Positions 27,339 through 36,940 of a stretch of 64,000 nucleotides of DNA are shown in pieces. A model generated the notes under the pieces. The model worked only from the letters and a program-made list of their open reading frames with translations, did not search any database and was not told the origin of the DNA. The DNA is from Acidobacteriota bacterium (GTDB lineage: Bacteria; Acidobacteriota; Terriglobia; Terriglobales; Acidobacteriaceae): contig JAJYCQ010000002.1 of assembly GCA_021778315.1 (NCBI GenBank), positions 1-64,000 on the forward strand, in the 5' to 3' direction. The translations under genes were made by a program, and so were the position numbers. Each line of letters begins with the position of its first letter. Positions within the stretch are counted from its first letter, which is position 1.

Positions 27339-28637
27339 TTAATGCGCCGCCTGGGTGGAGCGTGCGAGCTGCAACTTTCTGAACGTAGAGAAGATCAAGA
27401 CGCAGCCCGTGAGAGGCGCGAGAAGCGCAGTGGAGGAGAGCAGGACACCCTGGGTATGTCTAAGAAAAATCGTATCAAGGAAAAAGCTGAACTCAAGGGT
27501 GCAGAGGACGAGTAAGGCTAGTTCGAGATGGGAGGCTCCTTGCTCGAAGGCGTCCTTCCAGAGGAAGAGAGCTGCAAGGAAGACGACCCCGTACGCGCTT
27601 CGCCATGCGATCGGGGAGCAGTAAAGAGAGAGCAGAGCAACCAGGGAGAGGATGGTTGCTCGCTCCATGAGGGAGCGGATGTTTCGCAGCCTGTAAAGGT
27701 AGAAAAGTCCGGCGAGCAGAACGGTTGCTGTGATGAGTTTTGTCGTAAGGACAACAGCCTTGGGGACGGGTATATTCGGCGTCCGAAAGTCTCCACCGGT
27801 GAGGCCGAGGTAGAGCTGTGGAATCGCTGAGGAGAGCGACAGGTTATCGATGTGGGGGTAGCCGGCGGACATGGGCGGCATCACGTGGAAGACGTAATCG
27901 AGCAGCGAGTATGGTCCGTTGACGAGGCACAAGATGAGGCATAGAGCGACGAGTGAGAGAGCAAACCAGCGGAGCCACTTCCACTCTCGCCACAACAGAA
28001 ACGGAAGGACGACGAGCAGTGGCGTGAGCTTGATGGCGGTCGCAAGAGCGAAGACAGCAGCTGACGTTCGCCTGAAGCCCTTGACGTAAAAGACGATGCC
28101 CGCGGTCCAGAGAAGCAGTAGAACGATTGAGATCTGGCCCTGTTCAAGCGCGAGAATATTCGCGCGAAAGCAGAAGACTGCTATGAGTAAGCCGAGGCAT
28201 GCGATGTGGAATGGGCTGTCATACAGCATCCAGGTGACGAGCATCGCGGTGAGAGCGATGCAGAGGAGGTTGATGATGAGCCACGCGTCGCCGGCATGTT
28301 TCAGTGAGAGAAAGGTGAGGGGAACGAGGGCATCGGCCAACGTGGGTGGATAGACATAAAGTCGCACTTCCGGAATGCCCAGGCTGGAGGCGGTGCGCTG
28401 AAAGAGGCTATCTGCGGGGGCGAATCGTATCTGCGGATTTTGACCGGTGTCCGCTGCGTTGTAGATCTCTGCGCCCTTGTGCTCGCGCACCAATTGGGCG
28501 GCGGTGAGATAGACCCTGAAATCAACGTGCTCGGTATCGTGCCAGTGAAGGAACTCACTTGCAGAGAGCACGAGCAGGATCATGAGGGTAATCGCGGCAG
28601 AGATGCGGACCGGGCTGGTCATGAGAGTGCGCTGCAT
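27339..28637 (-). CDS. GT87-like (DUF2029) membrane glycosyltransferase
   Basis: 432 residues with about ten hydrophobic segments. The first periplasmic loop has VDFRVYLTAAQLVREHKGAE and VYPPTLADALVPLTFL, the layout of the DUF2029/GT87 mannosyltransferase-like family. AIKLTPLLVVLPFLLWR in the middle is also typical. Members use polyprenyl-phosphate mannose or related donors; the donor here is not known. The start is ATG at 28637 with ATG 28622 as alternative; a GATAAT box lies 11 bases before the first. Probably co-transcribed with paralogue D. Confidence 0.8.
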   Translation of the reverse strand: MQRTLMTSPVRISAAITLMILLVLSASEFLHWHDTEHVDFRVYLTAAQLVREHKGAEIYNAADTGQNPQIRFAPADSLFQRTASSLGIPEVRLYVYPPTLADALVPLTFLSLKHAGDAWLIINLLCIALTAMLVTWMLYDSPFHIACLGLLIAVFCFRANILALEQGQISIVLLLLWTAGIVFYVKGFRRTSAAVFALATAIKLTPLLVVLPFLLWREWKWLRWFALSLVALCLILCLVNGPYSLLDYVFHVMPPMSAGYPHIDNLSLSSAIPQLYLGLTGGDFRTPNIPVPKAVVLTTKLITATVLLAGLFYLYRLRNIRSLMERATILSLVALLSLYCSPIAWRSAYGVVFLAALFLWKDAFEQGASHLELALLVLCTLEFSFFLDTIFLRHTQGVLLSSTALLAPLTGCVLIFSTFRKLQLARSTQAAH

Positions 28638-28837
28638 AGGGTGTGCCTATTATCGCGTATCACGGTGCAGGGATGGTGACGGGTTGAGATTGTGGAGCAA
28701 CGTTATCGTAAGGGCACGGGAGATCGCAAAGCGAAGTAGAGATGCTGCAGAGTGACGGTGGAGTCGGGGAACAGTGTCTCAGAAGCGAGCCATGCGCGAT
28801 ACAATCCGAGGGATTCAGTATAGAAAAGGATTGCTCA

Positions 28838-30226
28838 TTGGACAGGACAACTGCATTCGGGCGTCAGCGCCTCTACGGCCTCTGCGTGGTTCTGCTCGGG
28901 TGCCTGTTTTTTGCGGTGCGCGGGTACCATGATCAAACCCTGACGCTGCAGGCGTTCGACTTTAAGCCCGTGTATAGCAGCACCCTGTGCCTGAGGGATG
29001 GATGCGATCCTTACGATTCGATTCAGATTGAACAGGAGTATCTGCAGCATGGAGGAGATCGTTCGGACCTGCGGCCGTTTCGGCCTTACAACGCAAACTA
29101 TCCTCCGTCTGCGCTGTTTCTCGTGCTGCCGCTGACGTTGCTTCCGTTTGGTCCGGCGCACGTTGTGTGGCTGGCGATCGGGATTCTGTTGTTCTGCTGT
29201 GCGGCGTTTTGTGTTGCAGATCTCTGCGTTGGGCGGCGGGCGCTGGTCGTTCATGGAGTGCTCGCGTTGTTCGTGATGACGAGCACGATGCTGATTATGC
29301 TGGGCCAGCCGGCCATCCTGTCGATCAGCCTGGTGGTGATCGGTGCGTGGTGTTTTCTGCGGGGACGATTGGCGTGGCTTGGGGTTTTGACGTTTGCGGT
29401 GAGCCTTACATTCAAGCCGCATGTGGGCGCGCTGATCTGGCTGTTCTTCCTGCTGGCTTCACGTGGGGTACGCTCGCTGGAGTCTTCGGCTGCGGGGAGC
29501 CGGATTGAGCCGGCGATGATGTTTCGGCGGCGGGCTCTGCAGACGCTGGTCGTGACGTTGGTGTTGATGACCCCGGGGATTTGGCTCGCGTTTCACCATC
29601 CGGCTTCGGCGCATTGGCCGCAGGAACTCCGCACGAATCTTGTTCAGATCGCGGCGCATGGCAACGCGAGCGATCCGGGGCCGAGCAACGACGAGGCGCA
29701 GAGCGTCACCGATCTGCAGGCCGTCTTCAGCTTGATGCACGATACTCCGAGCTTCTTCAATCGAGCGGCCTATGCGGTGTTTGTTCCGCTGTTTCTGGCT
29801 TGGCTCTACTTGGTGATGCGGCCGTTGAGGAATCCGTATCGACGACTGATTGGCGAGGAGGAGTTGACGGTCCTCGCTGCTCGCGATCTGCTTGCGCTGG
29901 CGACCGCTGCAGCCTTGAGCTTTCTGCCGATTTATCACCGGCAGTATGACACTCGGCTGCTGTTGTTTATGTTTCCTGCGGTCGCGCTGCTGGCAGCGAC
30001 GAAGCAGTGGCGGGGATATGTGGCGCTGACGCTGAGCGCTGTGGCGACGATTGCGATGTCGCACCAGTTCGTCCATGTGGGGCCGTGGATCGGACGTCAT
30101 GTTGCCCATTGGCCACCGTTGGTGTGGCTCGTACTGTTTCGTCCGATACCGCTGACGCTGCTGCTGCTTGCCTGCTTTTTTCTGTACTGCATGGCGTGGC
30201 TGGCGCTCGAAGAACAGAAGGCTTAG
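28838..30226 (+). CDS. Second GT87-like (DUF2029) membrane glycosyltransferase
   Basis: 462 residues from a TTG start. About ten hydrophobic segments follow. DFKPVYSSTLCLRDGCDPYD, NYPPSALFLVLPLTLLPF and TFKPHVGALIWLFF correspond to the same positions in the GT87 gene on the other strand. The chosen start has AAAAGGA seven bases upstream and a TACAAT box at 28800. An in-frame ATG at 28742 would add 32 residues of unconvincing composition. It is divergent from the first GT87 gene and convergent with the DNA glycosylase gene. Confidence 0.75.
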   Translation: MDRTTAFGRQRLYGLCVVLLGCLFFAVRGYHDQTLTLQAFDFKPVYSSTLCLRDGCDPYDSIQIEQEYLQHGGDRSDLRPFRPYNANYPPSALFLVLPLTLLPFGPAHVVWLAIGILLFCCAAFCVADLCVGRRALVVHGVLALFVMTSTMLIMLGQPAILSISLVVIGAWCFLRGRLAWLGVLTFAVSLTFKPHVGALIWLFFLLASRGVRSLESSAAGSRIEPAMMFRRRALQTLVVTLVLMTPGIWLAFHHPASAHWPQELRTNLVQIAAHGNASDPGPSNDEAQSVTDLQAVFSLMHDTPSFFNRAAYAVFVPLFLAWLYLVMRPLRNPYRRLIGEEELTVLAARDLLALATAAALSFLPIYHRQYDTRLLLFMFPAVALLAATKQWRGYVALTLSAVATIAMSHQFVHVGPWIGRHVAHWPPLVWLVLFRPIPLTLLLLACFFLYCMAWLALEEQKA

Positions 30227-30241
30227 AGACGGGCTGGTGGG

Positions 30242-30955
30242 CTAGCTGGGCTTCGTGAGTTTGGGGGAGGCGAGGTCGCAGGCGCGCCAGAGATACCAGG
30301 TAGCGACGGAGCGCCAGGGCTCCCACTTCTTGGCTCGACGCTCCATGTCGGCTGGCTTGGCGAGGAGGTCGGGCGTGACCTTGACTCCGGGCTTGAGGCC
30401 CTGGAAGGTGAGAGCGAAGCCTTTGCGAACGCCATAGTCGCTGGAGGGGAAGACGTCGGCGCGGCCGAGGCGGAAGATGAGCATCATCTCGACGGTCCAT
30501 TTGCCGATGCCGCGGACCTGGGTGAGGTGCTCGATGATGGCCTCGTCGTCCATGCGACGGATCTTTGCCAGGGTGGGGACGGTGCCGTCGAGGGTTTTCG
30601 CGGCGAGGTCGCGGAGGGCGAGGGTCTTGTTGTGGGAGAGGCCGGCGGCGCGAAGCTGAGGGGTGGGGCAATCGAGCAGATGCTGCGGCGAGGGGTGGAC
30701 GCCGAGGCCGCAGATGTCCTCGAAGCTGGCGATCATGCGGGAGTGGATGGTCGCGGCGGCTTTGCCGTTCAGTTGCTGGTAGACGATAGATTCGGCGAGG
30801 GCTTCGAAGGGGGATTGGCTGGAGGCGAGGCGCAGGGTGAAGGGGCCGGCGCGCGCAATGAGCCTGGCGAGTTTGGGATCGGCGGCAGAGAGTGCGGCGA
30901 CAGCCTCGGCGGGGTCGTAGGGCAGTTTGCGGCTGGTGCGTCCGGGATGCGGCAT
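30242..30955 (-). CDS. DNA-3-methyladenine glycosylase II (AlkA-like, HhH-GPD)
   Basis: A 237-residue base-excision repair enzyme that removes alkylated bases. The helix-hairpin-helix LTQVRGIGKWTVEMM lies at about 144-158 and is followed by the catalytic Asp173 (PSSDYGVRKGF). LAESIVYQQLNGKAA (53-67) is the usual first helix of the glycosylase fold. The start at 30955 is preferred over longer frames because homology begins at LPYDPAEAV and because TATCAT stands exactly six bases before it, fitting a leaderless mRNA. Confidence 0.88.
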   Translation of the reverse strand: MPHPGRTSRKLPYDPAEAVAALSAADPKLARLIARAGPFTLRLASSQSPFEALAESIVYQQLNGKAAATIHSRMIASFEDICGLGVHPSPQHLLDCPTPQLRAAGLSHNKTLALRDLAAKTLDGTVPTLAKIRRMDDEAIIEHLTQVRGIGKWTVEMMLIFRLGRADVFPSSDYGVRKGFALTFQGLKPGVKVTPDLLAKPADMERRAKKWEPWRSVATWYLWRACDLASPKLTKPS

Positions 30956-30967
30956 GCGGAAATGATA
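30956..30967 (-). promoter_or_regulatory. Leaderless promoter box of the DNA glycosylase gene
   Basis: TATCAT (30967-30962), TTCCGC, then the ATG on the minus strand. The spacing equals that at the GH57, LOG-family, molybdopterin oxidoreductase and PfkB genes. Confidence 0.5.
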
Positions 30968-31267
30968 CGGTCTGTGGGGCGTTCTGAGCTTGGGGAGACG
31001 GCGATGATTTTGCGTGCGGCGGCGAGTGCGATCACGGAAGCTGAGTTTGCGGTGTGGGTGGAGCGGAGTGTTGCGGCTCAGTAGCAAGAACAAATTCCAC
31101 GCTTGAATTCGGACTTATGTGGACGTAATTCGTCTACAAATTTGGATGGATTGCGGTAATTCCTGCGATGAAATTGAAGGCAGACCCAATCTTTGACCGA
31201 TAAGCGACCGGGAATCCGAGTATCGATGCCGAAGCAGTGACCGCTGTCACATGATTTGTGTTTCAAC

Positions 31268-31276
31268 TGCTATACT
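31268..31276 (+). promoter_or_regulatory. Extended -10 promoter of the act-cox operon
   Basis: TGCTATACT, matching the extended -10 boxes elsewhere in the window. No good -35 is visible, as is usual for extended -10 promoters. Confidence 0.5.
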
Positions 31277-31441
31277 CAATTTCGCAAAAGGTCGTTAGAA
31301 ATCGTTAGATGATTCCCGTAAATATTTGGTTGTGGACGCGGTGTCTGGGGCAAAGCAATACGCTGCGGTCCTAAGCCGACAAAGTCAGAAGTATTCAACC
31401 TCCACAGTGGTTTTTGACGCAGAGGAAGCAGGAAAGCATTC

Positions 31442-32320
31442 ATGGCGCAAGTATTTGACCGCAGTTCGAACGCCCTGGCTCGCGCGAGCCTCGTGCTGAC
31501 GGGCTTGATCGTCATCGCGCTGGGCGTAGCGTTGAACTCATTGCAAAGGTCACCGTGGGTGACCAGGCAGGGGCAGCGTCCGGACCAGCCCGTACCGTTC
31601 AGCCACAAGCATCACGTTGAGGGGCTTGGGCTCCAATGCCAGTACTGTCACACGTCCGTGGAGAAGAGTTCGTATGCGGGCATTCCTCCGACGAAGACCT
31701 GCATGAACTGCCATTCGCAGATCTGGACAAACGCGCAACTGCTGGAGCCGGTACGGCAGAGCTGGGCGACGGGTGCATCGATCCAGTGGATCAAGGTGCA
31801 CGACCTTCCAGACTACGTGTACTTCAATCACGAGATTCATGTGAACAAGGGCATTGGTTGCTCGAGCTGCCATGGACGCGTGGACCAGATGCCTCTGATG
31901 TATGCCGAGAATACTCTGCAGATGGAGTGGTGCCTGAACTGCCATCGCAATCCGGGCGTGAACCTGAGGCCGACCTCCGAGATTTACAACATGGCGTGGA
32001 CTGGGCCTTCGACCGATAAGCCGGTGTGGTGCTCGGCGACTGGCAAGTCTGGACCGACAGCGCAGCAGGTTTTGTGCGTGACGAAGGATCCTTCGAACTC
32101 TAATCCTGAAGTGGCACAGTTGGACAAGCCGACAGGGTTGGCGAAGGAACCGACGGGAGCGAGTCTGCAGGCACAGGCGGGATCAGCGGCTCCGATGATT
32201 GCGATGCCGGCGAGCTATCAGAAGTTCACCAGCCAGGACGATCTGGGTCGCTACCTGACGCAGCAGTACCACATCCGCACAGCGAATGAGCTGGCCAGCT
32301 GTGAGGTGTGCCACCGATGA
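31442..32320 (+). CDS. actA: Alternative Complex III subunit ActA, pentaheme cytochrome c
   Basis: 292 residues. One N-terminal membrane segment (about 14-34) anchors a periplasmic domain with five CxxCH heme sites: CQYCH, CMNCH, CSSCH, CLNCH and, at the very C-terminus, CEVCH. In Alternative Complex III (quinol:cytochrome c oxidoreductase) this subunit relays electrons from the FeS subunit to the monoheme cytochrome. AGGAAAG precedes the ATG. It overlaps actB by 4 bases. Confidence 0.93.
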   Translation: MAQVFDRSSNALARASLVLTGLIVIALGVALNSLQRSPWVTRQGQRPDQPVPFSHKHHVEGLGLQCQYCHTSVEKSSYAGIPPTKTCMNCHSQIWTNAQLLEPVRQSWATGASIQWIKVHDLPDYVYFNHEIHVNKGIGCSSCHGRVDQMPLMYAENTLQMEWCLNCHRNPGVNLRPTSEIYNMAWTGPSTDKPVWCSATGKSGPTAQQVLCVTKDPSNSNPEVAQLDKPTGLAKEPTGASLQAQAGSAAPMIAMPASYQKFTSQDDLGRYLTQQYHIRTANELASCEVCHR

Positions 32321-35300
32321 ACGAAACTCGAATGGATGGCAAACAGCCGATGGCAGCAGAGAATCAGGCGCAGGTAATTACTGCAATCACTCCAGCGAAG
32401 ATGACGCTTGCCGAGGTGCGGGCGAAGCTCGACGGCAAGAGCGGCAAGCGCTATTGGAGGAGTCTGGATGAGCTCGCGGATACTCCGGCGTTTCAGGAAT
32501 TGATGCAAGAAGAGTTCCCTCGGCAGGCCTCTGCTGGTGAGTGGGTTGACGCCGTCAGCCGCCGCGGCTTCCTCAAGGTGATGGGCGCGAGCTTTGCCCT
32601 GGCCGGACTCGCCGGATGCACGAAGCAGCCCGATGAGCTCATCTTTCCGTATGTAAAGCAGCCCGAGGATCTGGTCCTCGGCAAGCCGATGTACTTTGCG
32701 ACGGCACATCCTTTCCCGACCGGAGCGATTCCGGTGCTGGTGAAGTCGGATGCGTTCCGCCCGATCAAGCTGGAAGGCAATCCGGAGCACCCAGTCGCGA
32801 AGGGCAAGTCGGATGCGTTCACCCAGGCTTCGCTGCTGGATTTGTACGATCCTGACCGCTCGGTTCGCCCTCGCTTCCGTGGCGAGTCTTCTGATTTCGG
32901 GCAGTTTCAAAAGGACTTTTCGACTGCAGTGGCAGCGACCAAAACGGGCGCTGGCATTGTGTTCCTGTCGGAGACCGTTACGTCGCCAACGCTTGCGGCC
33001 CAGTGGAAACAAGTGCAGGCGAAGTATCCTCAGGCCAAGCTGGTGCAGTATGAGCCGGTGAATCAGGACGCTGGACGCGCTGCGTCCAAGGCTGCGTTTG
33101 GGGATTATTACGACACGCAGTACAAGCTCGAGGATGCGGATGTGATTCTCGCGCTGGATGCTGATTTCCTGGGCGGGATTGGGTTCCCTGGATTCCTTCC
33201 AATGTCGGCAGCATGGGCTGAGCGGCATCGTTTCGATAAAGACAAGCCGATGAACCGGCTGTACGTCGTCGAGACCAATCCGACGGTGACGGGCTTCAAG
33301 GCAGAGCACCGGTTGGCACTGAAGCCGAGCGAGATTGATGCGTTTGCGAATGCGTTGGCTGGCGGATCAGCGACGCTGTCGAACCCGGATGCGCAGAAAT
33401 TTTTGACTGCAGTACTAGGCGACATCAAGAAGTCAGGCGGCAGGCTTGCGGTGGTCGTTGGGCCGGGTAGTTCTTTGGCGTCGCACCAGGCAGCGCTGGC
33501 GGTGAATGCCGCAGCCGAAGGCAAGACGGTTTTCTACACGCAGACGGTTGCTCCGATGCCGAGCGAGCAAACTACGGAATTGAAGGCGCTGGTCGCCGAC
33601 ATGAGCGCGGGCAAGGTGCAGTGGCTGGTGATGCTGGGCGTCAATCCTCTGTATAACGCTCCGGTCGATCTGGAGTTTGAGGCTGCGTTCAATAAGGTTC
33701 CGAACACGGTGCATCTGGGCTCGCATCTGGATGAGACGGGCTTCTACTCGACGTGGCACCTGAACAAGACGCACTACCTCGAGAGCTGGACGGACGCCCG
33801 CTCGTATGACGGCACCATCTCCGTGATTCAGCCGATGATCGCTCCACTGTATGGCGGCAAGAGCTCGCACGATGTACTGCAGACGCTGCTCGATCCTTCG
33901 GTGAGCGCGTATGACGCGGTGCTTGCGAATGCGAAGACGTACATCACGGGCGGAGATTTTGCGACGGGCTGGAAGAAGGCACTGCACGATGGCTGGGTTG
34001 CGAATACGGCCTTCACTCCGAAGACGCTGGGTGCTCCGAAGAGTGCACCGGCAATCGCGAGCTCTGCGGTAAGCGGTATCGAAATCAGCTACAAGCCGGA
34101 TGCTTCGATCTATGACGGCCGCTATGCAAATAATGGCTGGTTGCAGGAGCTGCCGAAGCAGGTGACGAACGTCTCGTGGGATAACGCCGCGCTGATGAAC
34201 ATGGACCTGATGGGCAAGCTGGGCATTGAGGAGAATGAGGCGATCGAGCTGACGCTCAATGGCCGCAAGATCATTACTCCGGTGCTGATGTCGCCCGGTC
34301 ATCCGAACGATGCGGTGACGGTGGCGCTTGGCCTTGGACGCCGTGCTGAGGCAGGGCGAGTGGGCGCGGGCGTTGGCTTCAATGCGTATGCTCTGCGGAC
34401 CGCAGATCAGCCGCTATCGTCAGGCGGTTTGACGGTGGAGCGCGGCAAGGGCATCTACGATCTGTGCGTCACGAAGGTGCATAACATCGAGCACCGTGGA
34501 GCGTATGCGCAGCGCGATCTGGAGAGGCCGGAGTCGGATAAGGAAGGCACGTACTCGCTGGCTGGACATGAGGCGATGGAGCGGTCGATTATCCGCTATG
34601 CGACCTACGAAGAGGCGATGAAGAATCCGGACTTCGCGCATACGGGCACGAAGGATTCCGATGGAACGCTGGTCAATAAGGTCGGTTATAACCCGCAAGG
34701 CGAGGCCGTTCCGCACGACGAAAGCTTCTTCCCGGACAACTGGCGGTATGACCACCAGGTCGTCGTCGGCGCTGGAGCCAAGGTCCTTCAGAACAAGTGG
34801 GGGATGTCGATCGACCTGAACTCTTGCGTGGGATGCAATGCGTGCATCGTGAGCTGCTACGCGGAGAACAACATCGCGGTGGTTGGACGCGAGCAGGTGA
34901 AGATTGGCCGCATCATGCAGTGGATGCGCATCGATACCTACTTCGAGGGCGATCTGCATGCACCGAAGGCGCACTTTCAGCCGATGCTCTGCCAGCACTG
35001 CGAGAGCGCAGGCTGCGAGCAGGTTTGCCCGGTCGGAGCGACGGTGCACACACCGGAAGGCATCAACACGATGGTTTATAACCGTTGCGTTGGAACGCGC
35101 TATTGCTCGAACAACTGCCCGTACAAGGTTCGCCGTTTCAACTTCCTGCTTTACTCGGATTACGACACCGAGAGCTTGAAGTTGATGCGCAACCCGGATG
35201 TAACGGTTCGCTCGCGCGGTGTGATGGAGAAGTGCAGCTACTGCATCCAGCGCATCGAGGCAGTGAAGATCGAAGCGGACAAGAACAACCGCGCGATCGA

Positions 35301-35499
35301 GGACGGCGAGATTCTGACGGCCTGCCAGCAGGCATGCCCGACGGATGCGATTGTCTTCGGCAACCTCAATGATCCGAAGGCTCGCGTGACCAAGCTGAAG
35401 GCCGAAGAGCGCGACTATCGCGTGCTTGAAGATTTGAACTATCGCCCGCGCACGAGTTACACCGCTGGCGTCATCAACCCGAACGCGGAGCTTGCATAA
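32317..35499 (+). CDS. actB: Alternative Complex III subunit ActB, molybdopterin-like/FeS fusion
   Basis: 1060 residues. A twin-arginine motif SRRGFLKVMG (81-90) leads into a hydrophobic stretch with lipobox-like LAGC101. The long middle part is the degenerate molybdopterin-oxidoreductase domain which, in characterised ACIII, carries no Mo cofactor. The C-terminal part has four cysteine clusters (CVGCNACIVSC, CQHCESAGC-EQVCP, CVGTRYCSNNCP, CSYC with CQQACP) for FeS centres. It carries electrons from the quinol site to the hemes. The start is the ATG overlapping the actA stop. Confidence 0.94.
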   Translation: MNETRMDGKQPMAAENQAQVITAITPAKMTLAEVRAKLDGKSGKRYWRSLDELADTPAFQELMQEEFPRQASAGEWVDAVSRRGFLKVMGASFALAGLAGCTKQPDELIFPYVKQPEDLVLGKPMYFATAHPFPTGAIPVLVKSDAFRPIKLEGNPEHPVAKGKSDAFTQASLLDLYDPDRSVRPRFRGESSDFGQFQKDFSTAVAATKTGAGIVFLSETVTSPTLAAQWKQVQAKYPQAKLVQYEPVNQDAGRAASKAAFGDYYDTQYKLEDADVILALDADFLGGIGFPGFLPMSAAWAERHRFDKDKPMNRLYVVETNPTVTGFKAEHRLALKPSEIDAFANALAGGSATLSNPDAQKFLTAVLGDIKKSGGRLAVVVGPGSSLASHQAALAVNAAAEGKTVFYTQTVAPMPSEQTTELKALVADMSAGKVQWLVMLGVNPLYNAPVDLEFEAAFNKVPNTVHLGSHLDETGFYSTWHLNKTHYLESWTDARSYDGTISVIQPMIAPLYGGKSSHDVLQTLLDPSVSAYDAVLANAKTYITGGDFATGWKKALHDGWVANTAFTPKTLGAPKSAPAIASSAVSGIEISYKPDASIYDGRYANNGWLQELPKQVTNVSWDNAALMNMDLMGKLGIEENEAIELTLNGRKIITPVLMSPGHPNDAVTVALGLGRRAEAGRVGAGVGFNAYALRTADQPLSSGGLTVERGKGIYDLCVTKVHNIEHRGAYAQRDLERPESDKEGTYSLAGHEAMERSIIRYATYEEAMKNPDFAHTGTKDSDGTLVNKVGYNPQGEAVPHDESFFPDNWRYDHQVVVGAGAKVLQNKWGMSIDLNSCVGCNACIVSCYAENNIAVVGREQVKIGRIMQWMRIDTYFEGDLHAPKAHFQPMLCQHCESAGCEQVCPVGATVHTPEGINTMVYNRCVGTRYCSNNCPYKVRRFNFLLYSDYDTESLKLMRNPDVTVRSRGVMEKCSYCIQRIEAVKIEADKNNRAIEDGEILTACQQACPTDAIVFGNLNDPKARVTKLKAEERDYRVLEDLNYRPRTSYTAGVINPNAELA

Positions 35500-35500
35500 G

Positions 35501-36940
35501 ATGGCAACCCAAGGACCCATACCGGAGATCGTCGATCCGATGATTGATCCTCGCACCGGCGAGTACGCGGTCATCGCGCCGGGGCACACCTTCAAGAGTG
35601 TGACGCAAAAGATTGCGGGCATCGTTCTGACGGCCAACACGCCGTGGGCCTGGGTAGGCGGCCTGTTTCTGGCGGCGACGATCGCGACAGGTGTCGTAAT
35701 CGCCGTGACTTGGCTGGTGCTGAAGGGCACTGGCATCTGGGGCGTTACGATTCCCGGAGCGTGGGGCTTTGCGATCATCAACTTCGTCTGGTGGATCGGC
35801 ATCGGCCATGCAGGAACGCTGATCTCTGCGATTTTATTGCTGTTCAAGCAGACATGGCGCAACTCGATCAACCGGTTCGCGGAAGCGATGACCATTTTTG
35901 CAGTGGTGTGCGCTGGCATGTTCCCGCTGCTGCACATCGGACGCCCGTGGCTGGGATACTGGCTGCTGCCGTACCCGAACACGATGAATGTGTGGCCACA
36001 GTTCCGCAGCCCGCTGGCATGGGACGTGTTCGCGGTTTCTACGTACGCGACGATCTCGGTGGTGTTCTGGTACATCGGGATGATTCCGGATTTCGGCACG
36101 CTGCGCGATCGCGCGAAGCTGCCGCTGGCGAAGTATGTGTACGGCATTCTGTCGCTGGGCTGGAGAGGATCAACGCGCCACTGGATTCGGTATGAGTCAG
36201 CTTCGCTGCTGCTCGCCGGCCTCTCAACTCCGCTGGTGCTCTCGGTACACACGACGATCAGCTTCGACTTCGCTGTGGCCGCCATGGCTGGCTGGCACAC
36301 GACGATCTTCCCGCCGTATTTCGTTGCGGGCGCTGTGTACTCCGGTTTTGCGATGGTGCTGACGCTGGCGATTCCGATTCGCAAGTTCTATCACTTGGAA
36401 GACCTGGTGACGTTGCGGCATCTGGATAATATGGCGAAGGTCATGTTGGCGACCGGTTCGATTGTGGCGTATGGGTACGGCATGGAAGTCTTCATGAGCT
36501 GGTACTCGGCGAGCCACTGGGAGTTCTTCATGATGTGGAATCGTATGTTCGGGCCGATGGGCTGGGCGTACTGGATTCTCATCCTGACCAACATCGCCAT
36601 TCCACTGACGACGCTGTGGAGCCGCAAGCTGCGAGTGAATGTCGGCTATCTGTTCTTCCTGTCGTTCGTGGTGAATATCGGAATGTGGTTCGAGCGCTTC
36701 GTGATCGTCGTGACCACACTGTACCGCGATTACCTGCCGTCGAGCTGGGGAACGTACCGCGCGACCAAGTGGGACTATATGTTGTTCATCGGAACATGGG
36801 GATTGTTTACCTGCCTGTTCCTGCTGTTTGCACGGCTGGCGCCCATGATTCCCATGTCGGAGATACGTATGATGTTGCCGCAGACCAAGGTGCGACCGGG
36901 CGGAGCTGATGCCGAAGTTGTTGTCCAGGAGGCGCTCTAA
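35501..36940 (+). CDS. actC: Alternative Complex III subunit ActC, NrfD-like membrane protein
   Basis: 479 residues with about ten hydrophobic segments. It belongs to the NrfD/PsrC family, which forms the quinol-oxidising membrane part beside the FeS subunit. Stretches such as WWIGIGHAGTLISAILLLF, FPLLHIGRPWLGYW and HTTIFPPYFVAGAVYSGFAM are typical. The ATG at 35501 follows the actB stop by one base. Its stop overlaps the actD start (TAATG). Confidence 0.93.
   Translation: MATQGPIPEIVDPMIDPRTGEYAVIAPGHTFKSVTQKIAGIVLTANTPWAWVGGLFLAATIATGVVIAVTWLVLKGTGIWGVTIPGAWGFAIINFVWWIGIGHAGTLISAILLLFKQTWRNSINRFAEAMTIFAVVCAGMFPLLHIGRPWLGYWLLPYPNTMNVWPQFRSPLAWDVFAVSTYATISVVFWYIGMIPDFGTLRDRAKLPLAKYVYGILSLGWRGSTRHWIRYESASLLLAGLSTPLVLSVHTTISFDFAVAAMAGWHTTIFPPYFVAGAVYSGFAMVLTLAIPIRKFYHLEDLVTLRHLDNMAKVMLATGSIVAYGYGMEVFMSWYSASHWEFFMMWNRMFGPMGWAYWILILTNIAIPLTTLWSRKLRVNVGYLFFLSFVVNIGMWFERFVIVVTTLYRDYLPSSWGTYRATKWDYMLFIGTWGLFTCLFLLFARLAPMIPMSEIRMMLPQTKVRPGGADAEVVVQEAL

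Larger units (their letters stand above)
30956..31441. other. Regulatory region upstream of the respiratory operon
   Basis: 486 bases without a convincing gene. The right part is AT rich for this genome. It holds an extended -10 (TGCTATACT at 31268), a direct repeat TCGTTAGA-AA-TCGTTAGA at 31292-31309, and AGGAAAG before actA. The operon would have a leader of about 165 bases, so post-transcriptional control is possible. Confidence 0.5.

Noticed and set aside
30962..31084. A 40-codon frame starting MIRSVGRSEL in front of the respiratory operon
   Set aside because: Its ATG lies inside the -10 box of the divergent DNA glycosylase gene, it has no Shine-Dalgarno, and the peptide is featureless.
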